From Adiantum capillus-veneris (taxonomy: Eukaryota > Streptophyta > Polypodiopsida > Polypodiales > Pteridaceae): a stretch of 64,000 bases of DNA. Under the pieces are notes generated by a model. That model had not been told where the DNA came from and did no database searches. It saw only the letters and a list, made by a program, of their open reading frames with translations. Positions 46,741-59,076 of this stretch are shown one piece after another. Location of the stretch: NCBI GenBank assembly GCA_014529385.2, contig CM043958.1:124508817-124572816 (forward strand). The letters run 5' to 3'. Numbering within the stretch: the stretch's first letter is position 1; each line of letters begins with the position of its first letter. The translations under genes and the position numbers were made by a program.

Positions 46741-47471
46741 TTTTAAAATTCATTTACCCACCTCTCTTTTGGGTTACTAAATAGATTATTTTCAAAATTC
46801 AAAATATGGAAATGGATTTTTTCTAAATATCAGCATTGGCCTTTTTGCCCTCTCTTTTAGGCTTGGTCAAAATTGGTCAAACTTGGCTTAAGCTTTAAGC
46901 ATTCCCTTAAGCTGCCAAATGAAGAGGCCCTCCTATACCCCATTCACTTCCTGATGACGATTTTGTCCCCCTTTTTGGTCTTGTACTGGATGTTTACCCC
47001 TTAAGCAAGTCACTTGCCAAGTTTCATGAAGTTTGGTTCGGTTTCCAATTTCTTAGACCAAGTTCAAATTTAGATCTAAATATCAATGTATAAGTCCAAA
47101 TGGCTTCAAACTTGAATCAGCGCCTACTTGCAATATATTCTAAGATTTGGTATAGTCACTAAGTAATAATTTTGCACTCTCAAGCCAAAAGATATTAATT
47201 GTGATTAATAGATTTTTGACCAAAATCACACTTTTTTATACTTTTTGTGACACAACCTGTCTAAAGATCTTATCTAGTTTGGATTCAGTTTGAACTATTT
47301 AGGTGTTAATGCTCAGGTGTCAAGGTAAAAATGTTGTCAACGTGCACCTTTCACACTCAATTGACCTCTGAGTCCTTACTATCAAAATGATGGGTAATAT
47401 ATGATCTATGCCTAGAGGAGATGAAAATTCCTTGATCATGAAATAGGAACATAGGTTTGGTCTTTGCCTGG
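46741..47471. other. A+T-rich DNA, no gene
   Basis: No domain, LTR pair or RNA gene seen. Confidence 0.5.
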
Positions 47472-48950
47472 TGATAACTATTTTTTTGGCTATCCGTATT
47501 TGCCATAGTGAGCTACCTCACCCTACCAAAATCACATTAATACTATCGCTATCCTCTACTTTTCATTATACATAAGAGTGTATGAGTTAGAGATTTTTTC
47601 CATATCTCCTTGAAAACCCTCAGCTACCTAGTCATTGGGCTGGTTGAGCCAAAATAATAATAATAAACAAAAACTAAAATAGAAAATATATTATGACCCA
47701 CCCTTTGCGTGTAAATATTTAACCTTGAGCTTAGCTATATCATGAATTTGATTACTCCATTTTTTGGGAGTTATATACATAGTATATAACATAGGGTGTG
47801 CGTTTTTACGAGGCGGCGTAAGTAAGCCACTTCATATTTTTACCATCTTTAATGTATTTTAATACCATCCATGCATACCTCTCATGCATTCAATGTCCTG
47901 ACTCAAGCTTCAAGTAAGCTAGGTGTGACTCCACTCTAGAAAAATTTTAAAAAATCCTTTTATTCCCTCAAGATGAATTTTTTCTTATCTTTTTTTCTTT
48001 ATAATTGAAAATTAAATTCACAATCACCTACCATTCTAACCAAAAATTGAGGGACGCATATTTTATTTTATAATTTTTTTATTATTATATTATCATAAAA
48101 TATTATCAAAAATCAATGCACTAGTTTGTTTATTCTTCCCTATTGTATATATTTTATTTTACCAAAACTTCCCATCCATACATGTATAAAGGGTATTTCA
48201 ATCAATTTCATGCCATGATGCATGGAGGGAAACACTCTTGGAGCTACATAGAGGTTCAACCAAAAAGAAACCACAAGAAGACTTTTGCAATCCTGAATCA
48301 TACATATATTGGTGGAGTTTTTGGCATCCACTTTCACTCCAAATTTGAAGAAGTCTTTAGATGAAAAATTGCAGACCACAAGCTAAATAATCTCTCTGAA
48401 TTTTTAATAATTTTTTAAGCTACCATCAGGGAGATATGATTTTTGTGGTGGACCCCAGTTTTCCCAGTTTTCCTCACCTTCTTTCTCACTTCTACACAGA
48501 CACACACATTCCTCTCCACTCCTCACTCAAACCTACACCTTCCATGGCTTCTCTCACCCTCTTCACTATTTATATCCCCTCTCACCTACATAGCTCTCAT
48601 AAGGGCTTCAACATGTACATACATTCTCTATACGTCTCTCTCTATCACCTCTAAATAACAATTCCTTGCTACCTCTTCTCTATGTAGATAAACTTTAGCA
48701 TGTAAACCAGGAGTAATATATGCTAATCGGGGATTCCATCAACCAATATCAGCATTTTCTTTGTGGTGATCAACCTTGACAACAGTGGCATAAAGGAAGA
48801 AGAAAAGACCGGCGGTCATTTTTGACGATTTACACAAGGATGAGTCCAAATTTCTTCAAAGCGTCATCATCACAAGAATTCCCTCACTTCATTCAACCAT
48901 CCACCTCATTAAACCCAGTCTAAATATATCATTAACACTAGTTCTGTAAT
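47472..48950 (+). repeat. Family F long repeat, copy 1 (LTR-like, truncated)
   Basis: From TGATAACTATTTTTTTGGC it matches 60710 onward: a GTGAGCTACCTCACC / GTGAGTTACCTTCCC block, CCATATCTCCTT, an ACCTAGTCATTGGGCTGGTTGAGCC / ACCTAGTAATTGGGCTAGTTGAGCC block, TATTATGACCCA, GTGTGACTCCA, the ATGCATGGAGGG/CACTATGGAGGG block and GTGGACCCCAGTTTTCCCA (near 48455 and 61714). Similarity fades after about 48.95 kb. Confidence 0.75.
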
Positions 48951-49775
48951 TGGACACTTCAATGTCCTAGGACACTAGACCATCGTACTTTTTCATCAAT
49001 TTTTGACATTTATCTCTATAAGTTAACAATTGACTTTTCATATCTTGCTCATTGTGTGCATAGGTTATGAGGTGAAAAAAGCACACCATTTTTTTCCACA
49101 TGAAAATATATACTATAGAAAAAGATATATGATAAGATTTACAATGAAAATTAACGTAAATTTTGAGCTATTTTTTTGTAAAAAAACATAAACCCTCTAT
49201 AACTTCCAGAAGAAATTATATTTTTAAAACTTATAGACCCATATTGACAGAAAATTCCATCTTGAATGGAAAATATCATATTTGAAGGCCTATATTTATC
49301 ATTTACTACTATAAGTAGTAAATGAGAAATTGATTTTTGCAAAATGTTGGTTAAGAGGAATTTTTCAGCCTTTCAAAGATCTTTTCAAATAATTCATGCT
49401 ATCTTTTTGCAAATTCATGTTCTAGTTGAATCTAGGGATTAAAACCAAGATACTACATATATTTTGGAAACTTTAGAAAGCATAAATCCTTTAAATAAGT
49501 TTCAAATTTGAAATTTTATGAGATATGCTTTATAGTGGATTTACTCTTTTCATCTAAAAAAACAATTAAATGGGTCTTCAAATGCCCCAAATGCCTTGTT
49601 ATCAAGGAATTAGCTCATTTAGTTTCTTCAATGCTCCAATTATAATCTCCCTTGCAATTTCGGAGATAATTTTTTTAAGAACTCTATTACTAGTGTAAAA
49701 ATGCTTCTTAAAGGGAATTGTATAGATTTTTCCTTTCAAGAACATGGGATTTTTTTGAAAAATAAGAAAAAAGGA
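48951..49775. other. A+T-rich DNA, no gene
   Basis: Nothing recognised. Confidence 0.5.
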
Positions 49776-50420
49776 TGTTGTTGCAGAGCGAATCACACCA
49801 ACTATAAAGTGCATGCAACACTACCTAGATCAACATAATGATAATCAAGGACATAGAAGACATGATAGGCACACACAGGCAATCTATATAGCTTGTCAGG
49901 CTAAGACCATCCCGCACATACAACATTCTGGAAGGCCAACTAAACCAAAATCAATAATCTCACTACTCTCAACTACACCACCCAACCCACATACACGCAA
50001 ACTAAAGGAAACTCACAAATCATACTTGAACTGTACAAAACTTAAGGAACACCATCCCCTTCACTAAGATACATCTGTCCCAAAGCCCCTACACTCAAAA
50101 TCCTCAATCCAGACCCATCTGTTGAAAATGTGTATGAAGACAGAGCAAGATTTTGAAAGTGTTCAAAACTAAAATCTATGAGTACCTATGGTAGATTATG
50201 TTGCCACAATTCTAATGAATACTTGTGCAAAGCAAACAAACATCGTTTGATACACTCATGAACACAAATAGCTCATAGATGAGTTGTCACATGCGCTATG
50301 TTTTGTGTGGAATGCTTGGTGTTGTTGCGTAGCTCTCTCCGAGCCTATTGCAATGGTGCCATTGAATCTCCAATGTGAAGAACAAGCAGGAAGTAGCGTT
50401 AGGATGAAGCTCACGCTCTA
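49776..50420 (-). repeat. LTR fragment of tRNA-Asp-primed family (G2)
   Basis: Starts TGTTGTTGCAGAGCGAATCACACC, matching 34871 onward. There is no PBS to the left, so it is a solo or 3' LTR part. It ends within the CTCACGCTCT motif, where G1 has its (CT)n array, and is joined directly to a third copy. Confidence 0.75.
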
Positions 50421-51105
50421 AAGTGCATGCTACACTACCTAGATTAACATAATGTCAATCAAGGACACAGATATCATGATAGGCAAACGAAGGCAATCAC
50501 TATGGCTTGTCACACTTAGGTTAGCACACACATACAACACTATGGAAGGCCAACTAAACCACAATCAAGAATCTCACTACTCTCAATTGCACCACCCAGC
50601 CCACATACACACAAACGAGAGGAAACTCACCAAATCATAGGAAACATAAGGAACACCATCCCCTCAATAGGATACATCTTTCCCAAAGCCTCTATACCCA
50701 AAATCCTCACTCCAAACCCATCTGCGGAAAATGCATATGAAGAAATAGGAGAATTTTAAAATTGTCTAAAACTAAAAGCTATGAGTACCTCTGCGTAGCT
50801 TATGTCACCACAACTCTAATGACTATTTTCACACAAAAAACAAACATCATTTAATACACTTACCACCACAAATATCGCATAGATGCGTTAGCACTTGTGC
50901 TCTATTTTGTGTGGAATGCTTGGCGTTGTTGCATAGCTCTCTCCGAGCCTATCCCAATGGTGCAATCGCATCTCCAATGCAATGAGTGAGCAAGGAGTAG
51001 CATCAGGATGAAGCTCACGCTCTCTCACACACAATCAACGGTAGCTCAAAACTTTGATCATGATAAAATTCTCTTTACAAAATGACCTAAGTACCTTATA
51101 TACTA
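50421..51105 (-). repeat. LTR fragment of tRNA-Asp-primed family (G3), tandem with G2
   Basis: Begins at AAAGTGCATGCTACACTACC, about 25 bases inside the LTR, and runs to CTCAAAACTTTGATCATGATAAAATTC and past it, as at 35610-35660. G2 and G3 are head to tail with a period of about 650 bp, suggesting unequal exchange or slippage at the CT array. Confidence 0.75.
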
Positions 51106-51900
51106 AGGCTACCATAGGTTAAACCAAAGATAGAATTCAATGGATCAAATGGCTTTCTTATTACAATTTGGAAGTGGCATCACACCCCAGCTTCTGCATC
51201 TAGAATAGCTACTCATTACAAATGACATTTTCAACCATAATCTGCATCATTTTATAGCTCTCAAAAAATAAGACTTTGGTACAAAAATTGAGTTATGTCT
51301 ATGCAAAATTTGAGGTGATTTGGATTGGATTTGACTGAGATTGACAACTGTTTTGTATCAAAGTTCTGTAGATCTTTGAAACTGGTGAGAATTTGTGCAA
51401 AACTTGTCCAAATGTAATAAAAATAGACAAAGAGCTTGTTGTACACACACTGAGCCCAAGGGTACCAGCAGCAAAAGTGAAAAAAAAAAATGACCTAGGA
51501 ACTATTTATCGTGAATTAATACCTCGTGCTAGCTAGAGAAAGAGTTTTTTCACATTTTTTGGTCACTAGTGTTAATAGACTCATCATAAAGGTGGCTTGA
51601 AAAATTTGGGGTCAATTGGACATTGTTTACTACTTGAAATTGAGTACACTAGAGTTGAAGGTTGCAGATTGATGTGGCAAACTGGTTTGATAGGATTGAA
51701 GCAAAAAATTGCATGAAGAATTTATATATATCCATGTGATCCTCAGACTAGCTTATATACTATTGATTTCACATAGACATTGGAAAGAACTTTGAAATTT
51801 TCCATATTGAATTGAGGGCATCTAAAATGGGTTGGTATTGGTACGGAAGCTAGGTATTCCTTTTCATTGAGAAGATCAAGTCTTTATGTACGTAAGATCA
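51106..51900. other. A+T-rich DNA, no gene
   Basis: Short frames only, nothing recognised. Confidence 0.5.
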
Positions 51901-52119
51901 TGCCTTTTTTATTGAAAATCAAGGCTATAACTGAGAAACAGAGAGTAGAGTATCCACAGAGGAAAGTGTAAATCAAGTGAGACCTTTAGAGACCATAGCA
52001 GAAGAAGTGCCAGACTCTTACTCTGACTCAAGTTCCAAGATGTCATCTTTTTTTACCCAATCGGGGATTGGAACCTCACTCAAGTTTTAGCACATTCTGA
52101 TCATTGGAACCTCACTCAA

Positions 52120-52600
52120 TTTATCTGGATTCTAACAAGGAATATGTCATAAGGGTGGATGGCCATACCATTGAGTTTGAAGAGGAAGTTAGAGCAAACA
52201 AGAAAAATCCCTTCTACATGGACCAAAATGGAGCGCAATACCTTAAGATACAAACGCAGACACTGTAGACACATGGGGATTGGAGGTTGACACTTTGATT
52301 CCAAACATGACTGTGAAAGAAGGACCGCTAGTGTTGTAGCTAGAAGGATACGATTCTATTGACACTAAACATCTAAAGTGCATACCCACTAAGTTCGAAC
52401 AACCCAAGGCTTGGAGTCTATTGTTGGGAAGACAACAATATTACAAATTTGGTCTAGATTGCTCATGCCAAACCAAGGTAGTTTTCACCTTTGAAAATAA
52501 TGTATATTTTTCAAATAAGGGATAAGGGTTTAGTAGAACTTCTTGTCCACCTCTTTAGGGATTGTTATAACAATAATTTTGTTATGATGACTCCAAACGA
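52120..52600 (+). pseudogene. Pre-gag ORF of the Ty3 element
   Basis: One frame reads YLDSNKEYVIRVDGHTIEFE, then YMDQNGAQYLKIQTQT. After a shift it reads LGRQQYYKFGLDCSCQTKVV and FTFENNVYFSNKG. It lies immediately before gag. Some Tat/Ogre-type elements carry an extra ORF before gag; whether this is homologous is unknown. Confidence 0.6.
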
Positions 52601-52646
52601 GATTGAACAGAAAAAATACCAAGGAAACTCAATTTGAGAATTTATT

Positions 52647-53210
52647 ATGGGAACCATACCTAAAACAGAACAAGACTTGGGGCTAAATAAGAGAGAATTT
52701 GGTAGCATGGATAACCAGCAAGGAAGTATGGCCCGTGGCAATCGCCTCAATGATAGAAATGGGGGAAGAGAAGTGGAAACCACCTTTAACAAGGGAAGAA
52801 TGAGTGACAGTAGGATAAGAAGAGGAGGTCCACACAAGTCACACCTACCAAGAAACTCGTTGGAAGGTCTAATTGGAGAAACACTAGCCAGAAGAGAGTT
52901 TGCGGAACACAATCGTAGAGTCAGACCAACAAATTTTCAAAAATGGGTCAAAAAATACAGCGGGTCAAGGGATCCATATGACCACTTAGAAAGCTTCAAC
53001 CAAATTCTGAGAGTTGAATGCATAATCGTCCTTCACACACAATTTCAGGGGTTTGGGATGACCTTAGAAGGAAAATCTTTGACTTGGTTTCAGATCATAC
53101 CTCCTGGATCAATAACTGATCTACTAACATTGGCTATGATATTTGTTGCTGCTTGCTTAAAAATGGAAATCAAGCACAAAATTGTAGCACAAATCTACAG
53201 CTTTAAATAG
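52647..53210 (+). pseudogene. Ty3 Gag
   Basis: 187 open codons. After a basic, Asn/Arg-rich N-terminus comes the capsid core: KYSGSRDPYDHLESFNQILR, QFQGFGMTLEGKSLTWFQ, then a weaker end. A frame change continues the C-terminal capsid (MRQYIDRFSELEIPTKE near 53250-53300). The pattern F-x-G ... D-P-x-x-H-L-x-x-F is the retrotransposon gag signature. It would assemble the particle. Confidence 0.88.
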
Positions 53211-53699
53211 AAACATGGAGAAATGGTAAGAGATTGTGTGAGTTGCAAGACGAATGAGACAATACATCGATAGATTCTCGGAGTTGGAAATTCCAACCAA
53301 GGAGAGGTGTCTCACTGTTTTTAGAGGGATTATTGAACAAGGATTTGCATGCTATTTTGTATAGCAAAAAACACACCACTTGGGAATCATGCAGCCTAGA
53401 CGCAATTGACTTGAGTGATAATTGTGAGATTTACAACGAGGAAAGAATTGTCAAGGATGCACAAAGTAAGTGAACCAAGGGCAAAACTTCTACTCAAGGG
53501 AGGAGAAGAGAAGTTTTTTGAGCTTCAAATCATCATCATAGATGCCAACTAAGGTATTGCAAAAAATGAGAAAATAGCATGAAAAGAAAATAGTTGAAAC
53601 CAGTGATAGACAACAAAACTCAATTCTTGGAATGATCGATGCATCGGATTGCATCAAAGACAAAAAAATGGGAAGATATCTAGTCATGAAAAACATGAA

Positions 53700-54870
53700 T
53701 CGATGTACCAGACCAAGATGTAAGAACCTCCAATGACTAAAATTGAAGCAAAGCAAAATATAAAAAGATGAAATGGACTTTGAAGGAGGTTTGGACTATT
53801 GAAATGGAGTCGGAAGACGATAAAACAGGGAAAATCAATGTTTCATCTCATTACAAATAATACACTTTGCAAGGACGACAAATCACTTTAGAGAAACCAT
53901 TGTGACAGTCAAAAGAATTGGTAAAATCCTATGATGGACCTGAAAATGCCAAGCAAATTGAGTTAATAGAGTCGGGAGAGGACTCAAAACCAGCATACAT
54001 AGCTATAGATTTGTCTCTAGAGGAGGAAGGATGAAATTCTCATTCAAACATTAAAAGAGTATAGGGATTTTTTTGCTTGGTTGTACAAAGATGTCAAGGG
54101 AGTGGATCCTAAAATCTGTCAGCATACTATCCCTATGAGGGATGACGTTAAGCCGAGTAGACAATGACCTTATACCTACAATGAGACATTTGCTAAGAAA
54201 ATCAAGAAAGAGATAGAGAAGCTCAAGGAAGTGGAATTCATCTATGAGATAGAACACATTGATTGGGTATCACCTATTGTGGTAGTACCAAAAGGAACAA
54301 CAAACTCAAAGTGTATATGAACCTCAAAAAGGCGATCACGACGGCCATCATAAGAGATAACTATCCTCTTCCTATCACGGATCATATCCTAGAATGAGTA
54401 GCTGGGAAAGAGGCTAATATTTTCTTGGACGAACTCTCTGGCTACAATCATCTAGCCATAGATCCCAAAGATCAACATAAAACGCTTTTACCATAGAATG
54501 GGGAATTTTTGCTTATAGGGTTATGCCTTTTGGACTAACCAATCTAGCAACAACATTCCAAATGACTAATGATCCATGTGTTCAAGGAATATCTTCAAAA
54601 TTTCCTTGAAGTATATATGGATGATCATTGTGTGCATTCTACAAAACGAGAGAGTCATTTTGAGCTCTTATGGTGTGTCTTTGAGAAATTTTTCTATTCA
54701 AGATTTGCTTAAATCCAAAGAGATGTAGATTTATGGTTAGACAGGGAGAAATTCGTAGACATATTGTGTCAAAAATGGTATTGCTATGGACATGGAGAAA
54801 GTAGCAGTGATTGCTAAAATGGCTTAACCAACACACATCAAGGAAGTTCAGACATTTATCGAAATGGAAG
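53700..54870 (+). pseudogene. Ty3 RT with retained YMDD, many lesions
   Basis: Blocks across frames: a LKEYRDFFAWLYKDVKGVD block near 54047, FAKKIKKEIEKLKEVEFIYE near 54190, HIDWVSPIVVVPKG near 54257, RDNYPLPITDHILE near 54354, FLDELSGYNHLAIDPKDQHK near 54422, VMPFGLTN-like residues near 54520, FLEVYMDDHCVHS at 54602-54640. The YMDD box lies at 54614-54625. Expected RNase H and integrase are missing after 54870. Stops and shifts prevent expression. Confidence 0.9.
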
Positions 54871-54879
54871 TAAGAGAGT

Positions 54880-56800
54880 GGTTTTGTGTGCGGTTGTGGT
54901 GTGTGGCTTGAAACAAACTAAGAAATGCGTGTGGGTAGCTGTGGTGAGCGCATTTGTGCGTCAGTGTGTGAGCAGGTGGTGTCCTTCTAGCATGTCTTGA
55001 GAGTTTTGAAGGTGAATTGTAGAGGATTGGGGTTTGTGTATGCCTGGGCTATAGAGAGGAAATTTTCTTGTGTGCTAGGTGTGTTCCTCCATTCCCCCTC
55101 TCCATCTTCTGGTGTCCCCCACTGATGCTCCTAGTCAAAGTGGTGCTTTTGGTGATTTCGAAAGTGCAACCTCAGGTGCTGCTAGAGAAGAGATGGCGTG
55201 GATGGGTTTTCCCATTTTCACTAGGGTTGAGAATGCAAAAACCTGGCTTCAAGATTATGGGTTTTTTTGTTGGAGAGGAGTTTAACGAAGGAAGAAGGCG
55301 CAGTGAAAGTGTTCCCGCTCTTGGTTCATTTTAAAGCAAGGCTATGGTATGGTGGTCTACGAGATCAATTTTTTTTTTAATTGTGAAGCCCTAGAGGTGG
55401 CTTTTCGGAGAAGATTTGTAGTGGATGTGCAACTGGATGAGGTGAAGAAAATATATGGACAATTTGAACCAGATCTTGGAAGCAAATTTTCAAGTGTCCA
55501 CATGGGATTTCAAAGCCCTTTTGGGGACGGCCAATCAAGGTTATTGCTACTGAGAATTTTGTTTTTTTAAGTTGAGTAAATCCATGGATTTCATGCATGA
55601 GGAAGTGTGCGACAAGGTTGAGATAGATGGACTGGTGTCATATGAAGAAGCGGTAGCTCTAACCAAAGGGTGGACCAAAAAGATTTTGAAGAAGCATGAA
55701 GCTCGAAGGGGTTTACCAATTATAGTGGTGCCAAGGTAGTGTGATGCAGTGGTAATCAAACCACAGGTAGTGCAAAGGATTGTACCTATGCAAGAAGAAC
55801 CAGGGGTTCTATGGCTACGGAGAGACGGGTCCGGGTTCCTATGTTGAGGGTGCGAGTTAGAGAGGCTTCAATTGTGGAGAATGTACATGTGGTTCCAGAT
55901 CGGGAAAAGGATGTGCTACCAAGCTCAAGTGTGGTTGTAGAAGCTCCTCTGAAGAGTGGTAGAGGTCAAAGAGTGCCATTTACATAAGAGGTCAAAGCAA
56001 TAAATCTAGAGGAGAATCTAGAGCTTGAGACGAAAGAGGAGGTTTAGCCAAGTGATGGTAATTCCACGGACGCAAATACGAGTTGGGTGATCCACTTGTC
56101 TCAATCCAAGTATGATGAGTTTAACCTCTTGCATGTGAGTGGAGAGGCAATGGATGTGTGCGGGAGCAAGATGAAGTGCAAGTTGAGATGCCTAATGAAA
56201 ACCAAGTGGAGTAGTCGAGGCCTACAAGTGATGATATGCAGGTGAAGGTGATGTGTGGTGCCATGCTAATGGCCCTGATGATGAAAGTGGTGGTGGCGTA
56301 TGCGATGGTAATGCAACAAATACAAAGGGATGGAGTGTCCTTGCCTACGGTAGAGGACCAAGATGATGCGATAGAGAATGGGTTTCTCTCTTTCTTGACA
56401 GAACATGATGCAATGGTAGAGAAAGTTCTTGAGTAGCAGGTAGTTGAAGCTGATAAGAAGATGGTACTAATTGAACTTGAAGGGCCAGTAGATGAAGAAG
56501 ATCTTGATGATGCTGGAATTGAGTGCATGGCAGATGCAAAGGCGAGTGTAGAGACGAAGATAGAGGTGCTTCCCGTGCAGTAGGTGTACTCTATTTTGAA
56601 GCGGTGTCCAAGATTTCCAAGGAGGTATGTGAGTGATGAAGGGTATGCTAATAAGTGCGGCTGTGCAATGGGCTGTTGAGCAAGTATATAGTTTTCTTAA
56701 AGAGGATCTCGATTTTCATGATTGGATGATGGTGCATGGTGTCATGTTGCTCCGCTTCCAAGATGGGAAAAAGAGCTAAAAAATGCAAACTAAGTTTCTT
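54880..56800 (+). mobile_element. Family H element, plus copy: gag-like and acidic ORF
   Basis: A G/T-rich leader (54880-55090) precedes a gag-like region: MAWMGFPIFTRVENAKTWLQ near 55190, then WYGGLRDQ-type, FNCEALEVAFRRRF and STWDFKALLGT blocks, then KLSKSMDFMHEEVCDKVEI at about 55570, all over frame changes. An acidic Val/Glu-rich ORF follows (VQVEMPNENQVE, then QDDAIENGFLSFLTEHDAMV and VLIELEGPVDEEDLDD near 56360-56510). The last two blocks and the KLSK block recur on the minus strand at 59.5-60.67 kb. No RT, protease or integrase is seen, so it is either non-autonomous or a captured gene set. Confidence 0.6.
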
Positions 56801-58730
56801 TGAAGCCTGCACATTTATTGAGCAGTAATGAGGGCTTGTTAACAAGCCAAGTTTAATGCTAAGTGTATGCCAAATGCGGCTTTAAGGGGCAAAAACTTGT
56901 GTTTTTAATGCTAAAAGTGGGTATGTGCTCTATGACCCTGCCTTTACAGTGGAGAGGGTGAAAGGGGAACACACCCAGCACACAACACAATGCCTCACTA
57001 TAGCCCAGGGTATACACAACACCGTCCACTAGAGTTCACCTTTAAAAACACAACACTATCCGCAAGCAAGCCACTGCCTGCACACGACCATACGCACACA
57101 CATAGAGAAGAGAAAGGGGAAGGGGGAATGGCGCCAAGAGACAGCAATGATGGCTTTCTTGCATATACACAACCATGTACAATCGATTCTGAGCCGGCAC
57201 AACCCTCGGCCACAAACTTCAACAAGCCAAAAAGCCTAATGGAGAAAGGCTCCAAGAGCCAGAAGCAACATTGGTCCAAAATCCCTCTGGCAAAAAAGCA
57301 GCACTGGTAAAAAGCCCTTTAAAAATCACGTTTACATTCTTTTATAGGGGTGGATAAGTTAAAAAAAAAGAAAAAATGTGAGCTCCTCAGCTTGTGCAGG
57401 CATCTTTTAGCTTTCATTAGTATTCTTTTACCTTGCATACACTTGGTCTATTTCCCTTTTTAGAATCTCTTGCATGGGGGACACATTGCCATGTTGCCCG
57501 ACTGGAACTGCCCCCTAGCTCTTTGAACTCGCCCTTTAGGACCCTTTGAACTCTCTCTCTCTCTGCTCCTCCACTGTTATGGAACTATTCCTTGAGAGTC
57601 TCTCTCTCCACTAGCATGGGACACCTCCCTTGCCACCTCTCTGGTGACGCAGGGCCCCCTCCATGGCACTAGCGATATCGCTAGTGGGAGGTACCCTTCC
57701 CCTCAAAAAAATTTCCTCTCAACGGGCGTGTGGACTAGCCCCAGGCGGTAGCCCCAGGAGGCGGCTCCTATACCACATCATCACTTGCACTCTCAGCTAC
57801 CCAACGGGAGCCACCAACTATTATTGTCGCTATGAGCGGTACGCGCACCACCAACCTTTCCAAAATCCCAGCGCCGCTGCCCCTGTAGGACCGCGAGCAT
57901 CACCAACACAGCGCCTCATGAGGGCCGCCATCGCCACACTCAAGAGGAGCTCCCAATCCATTTTGATACTCTGTTGAGGACCATGGCTCAGGCTATATAC
58001 CATAAGCTTCACTGCAAACTACCCGCATATGGGATATTTTTTTTGCAACGTGGCAGCTCGTAGGAAATATCCCTCCATGCCAAAAAAAAAAACCTTCATT
58101 TGATGGGAAAAACGCCCCATTGGGATACCAACTTGGCCCAGCCATTTGTGTCTCCAAAATCTAGCTCCCAATCCACAAAGCCGAGCCGCAAGCTCACTTT
58201 TGCAACTCTGAACCCCTTTAGCCTTGCCGCACTTCAAGGTTCTCCGAGACCCCGAACTGAGGCCGCAAAAACCTGAACTTTCATCTCCAACCAACCTCGA
58301 GCAATTTCACCCTGACTTTCAACTGCTACAACTTTCCGCTCTGGGCTACATTGGACAAGCAGTCAATTCTTGTTGGCTCCATACACTACATAGCACCTTC
58401 TCAAACTTTGTCGTGGCCCAAAAAATGCCAAATGGCATGACTCCCCATGCAGTCAGCAATCTGTCTCCTGGAAAAACTTCAAATGGCCATATCCTGCAAT
58501 CCATAGATCTGATCTGCAATCTGAAAAGACGAGTATGCTCCATAACTCAAGCACTACGCGTCTATACATTAACATCCACTTGGGCCACCTGTCCCTAGCT
58601 GCCCTGCTTGGCAAGGATCTGCAATGCACTACACCTTCAAACTCAAGTATCTTGGTCTCCGTAGCTTTGTTTGATGAACCGTTTGGACTTGCTCCTTTAC
58701 CACCTCAAGCTCTAAATTTTTAGGCCCAAA
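56801..58730. other. Spacer between inverted family H copies
   Basis: Holds short frames (56990-57310, 57663-57977, 58224-58598) with no recognised domain, a CT stretch near 57550, a 20-bp palindrome and A runs at 57360 and 58082. It is richer in C than its neighbours. It may contain LTRs of family H, but no repeat pair could be matched. Confidence 0.35.
57667..57686. repeat. Perfect 20-bp palindrome
   Basis: CACTAGCGATATCGCTAGTG reads the same on both strands. No partner or clear function. Confidence 0.95.
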
Positions 58731-59076
58731 TACTGCACCTTGAACCTCCATCATATGCTACCCAAATTAGCCCCTTTGAGAGCCTTTCTTGGCATGTAAA
58801 CTACATCATCCATACATATCCGTTTCTACCTGTCTACCCATGATCTTTATAGCTGCTCTAGTCCTTTGCCATGCTTCTACTAGCCTACACATACCTTCCC
58901 ATGCCATCTTCTATGTTCAACCAACTTTGGATGCACCATCATTGCCCACCCCCAATTGAGCATTTATGCTCAACAAAAAAAGAGATGGATTCCACTTCTA
59001 GCTGCAAAACCATGCACACACTATGAGAAAACCAAAACCATATATACATAGTCTTATTTTGCCTACTGCGAAACCT

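Larger units (their letters stand above)
51900..54870 (+). mobile_element. Decayed Ty3-gypsy element (non-chromovirus): pre-gag, gag, RT
   Basis: A pre-gag coding stretch, gag, degraded zinc-knuckle/protease region and most of RT occur in order over 3 kb, then the sequence breaks off inside RT near 54870. The RT style (WVSPIVVVPK, then a SGYN...ID block) places it outside the chromoviruses, in the branch that includes Tat/Athila relatives. Its gag shares the G-F-G-x-x-L-E-G pattern with family E. No LTR can be paired with confidence; the G-type LTRs just upstream are on the opposite strand. Confidence 0.88.
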
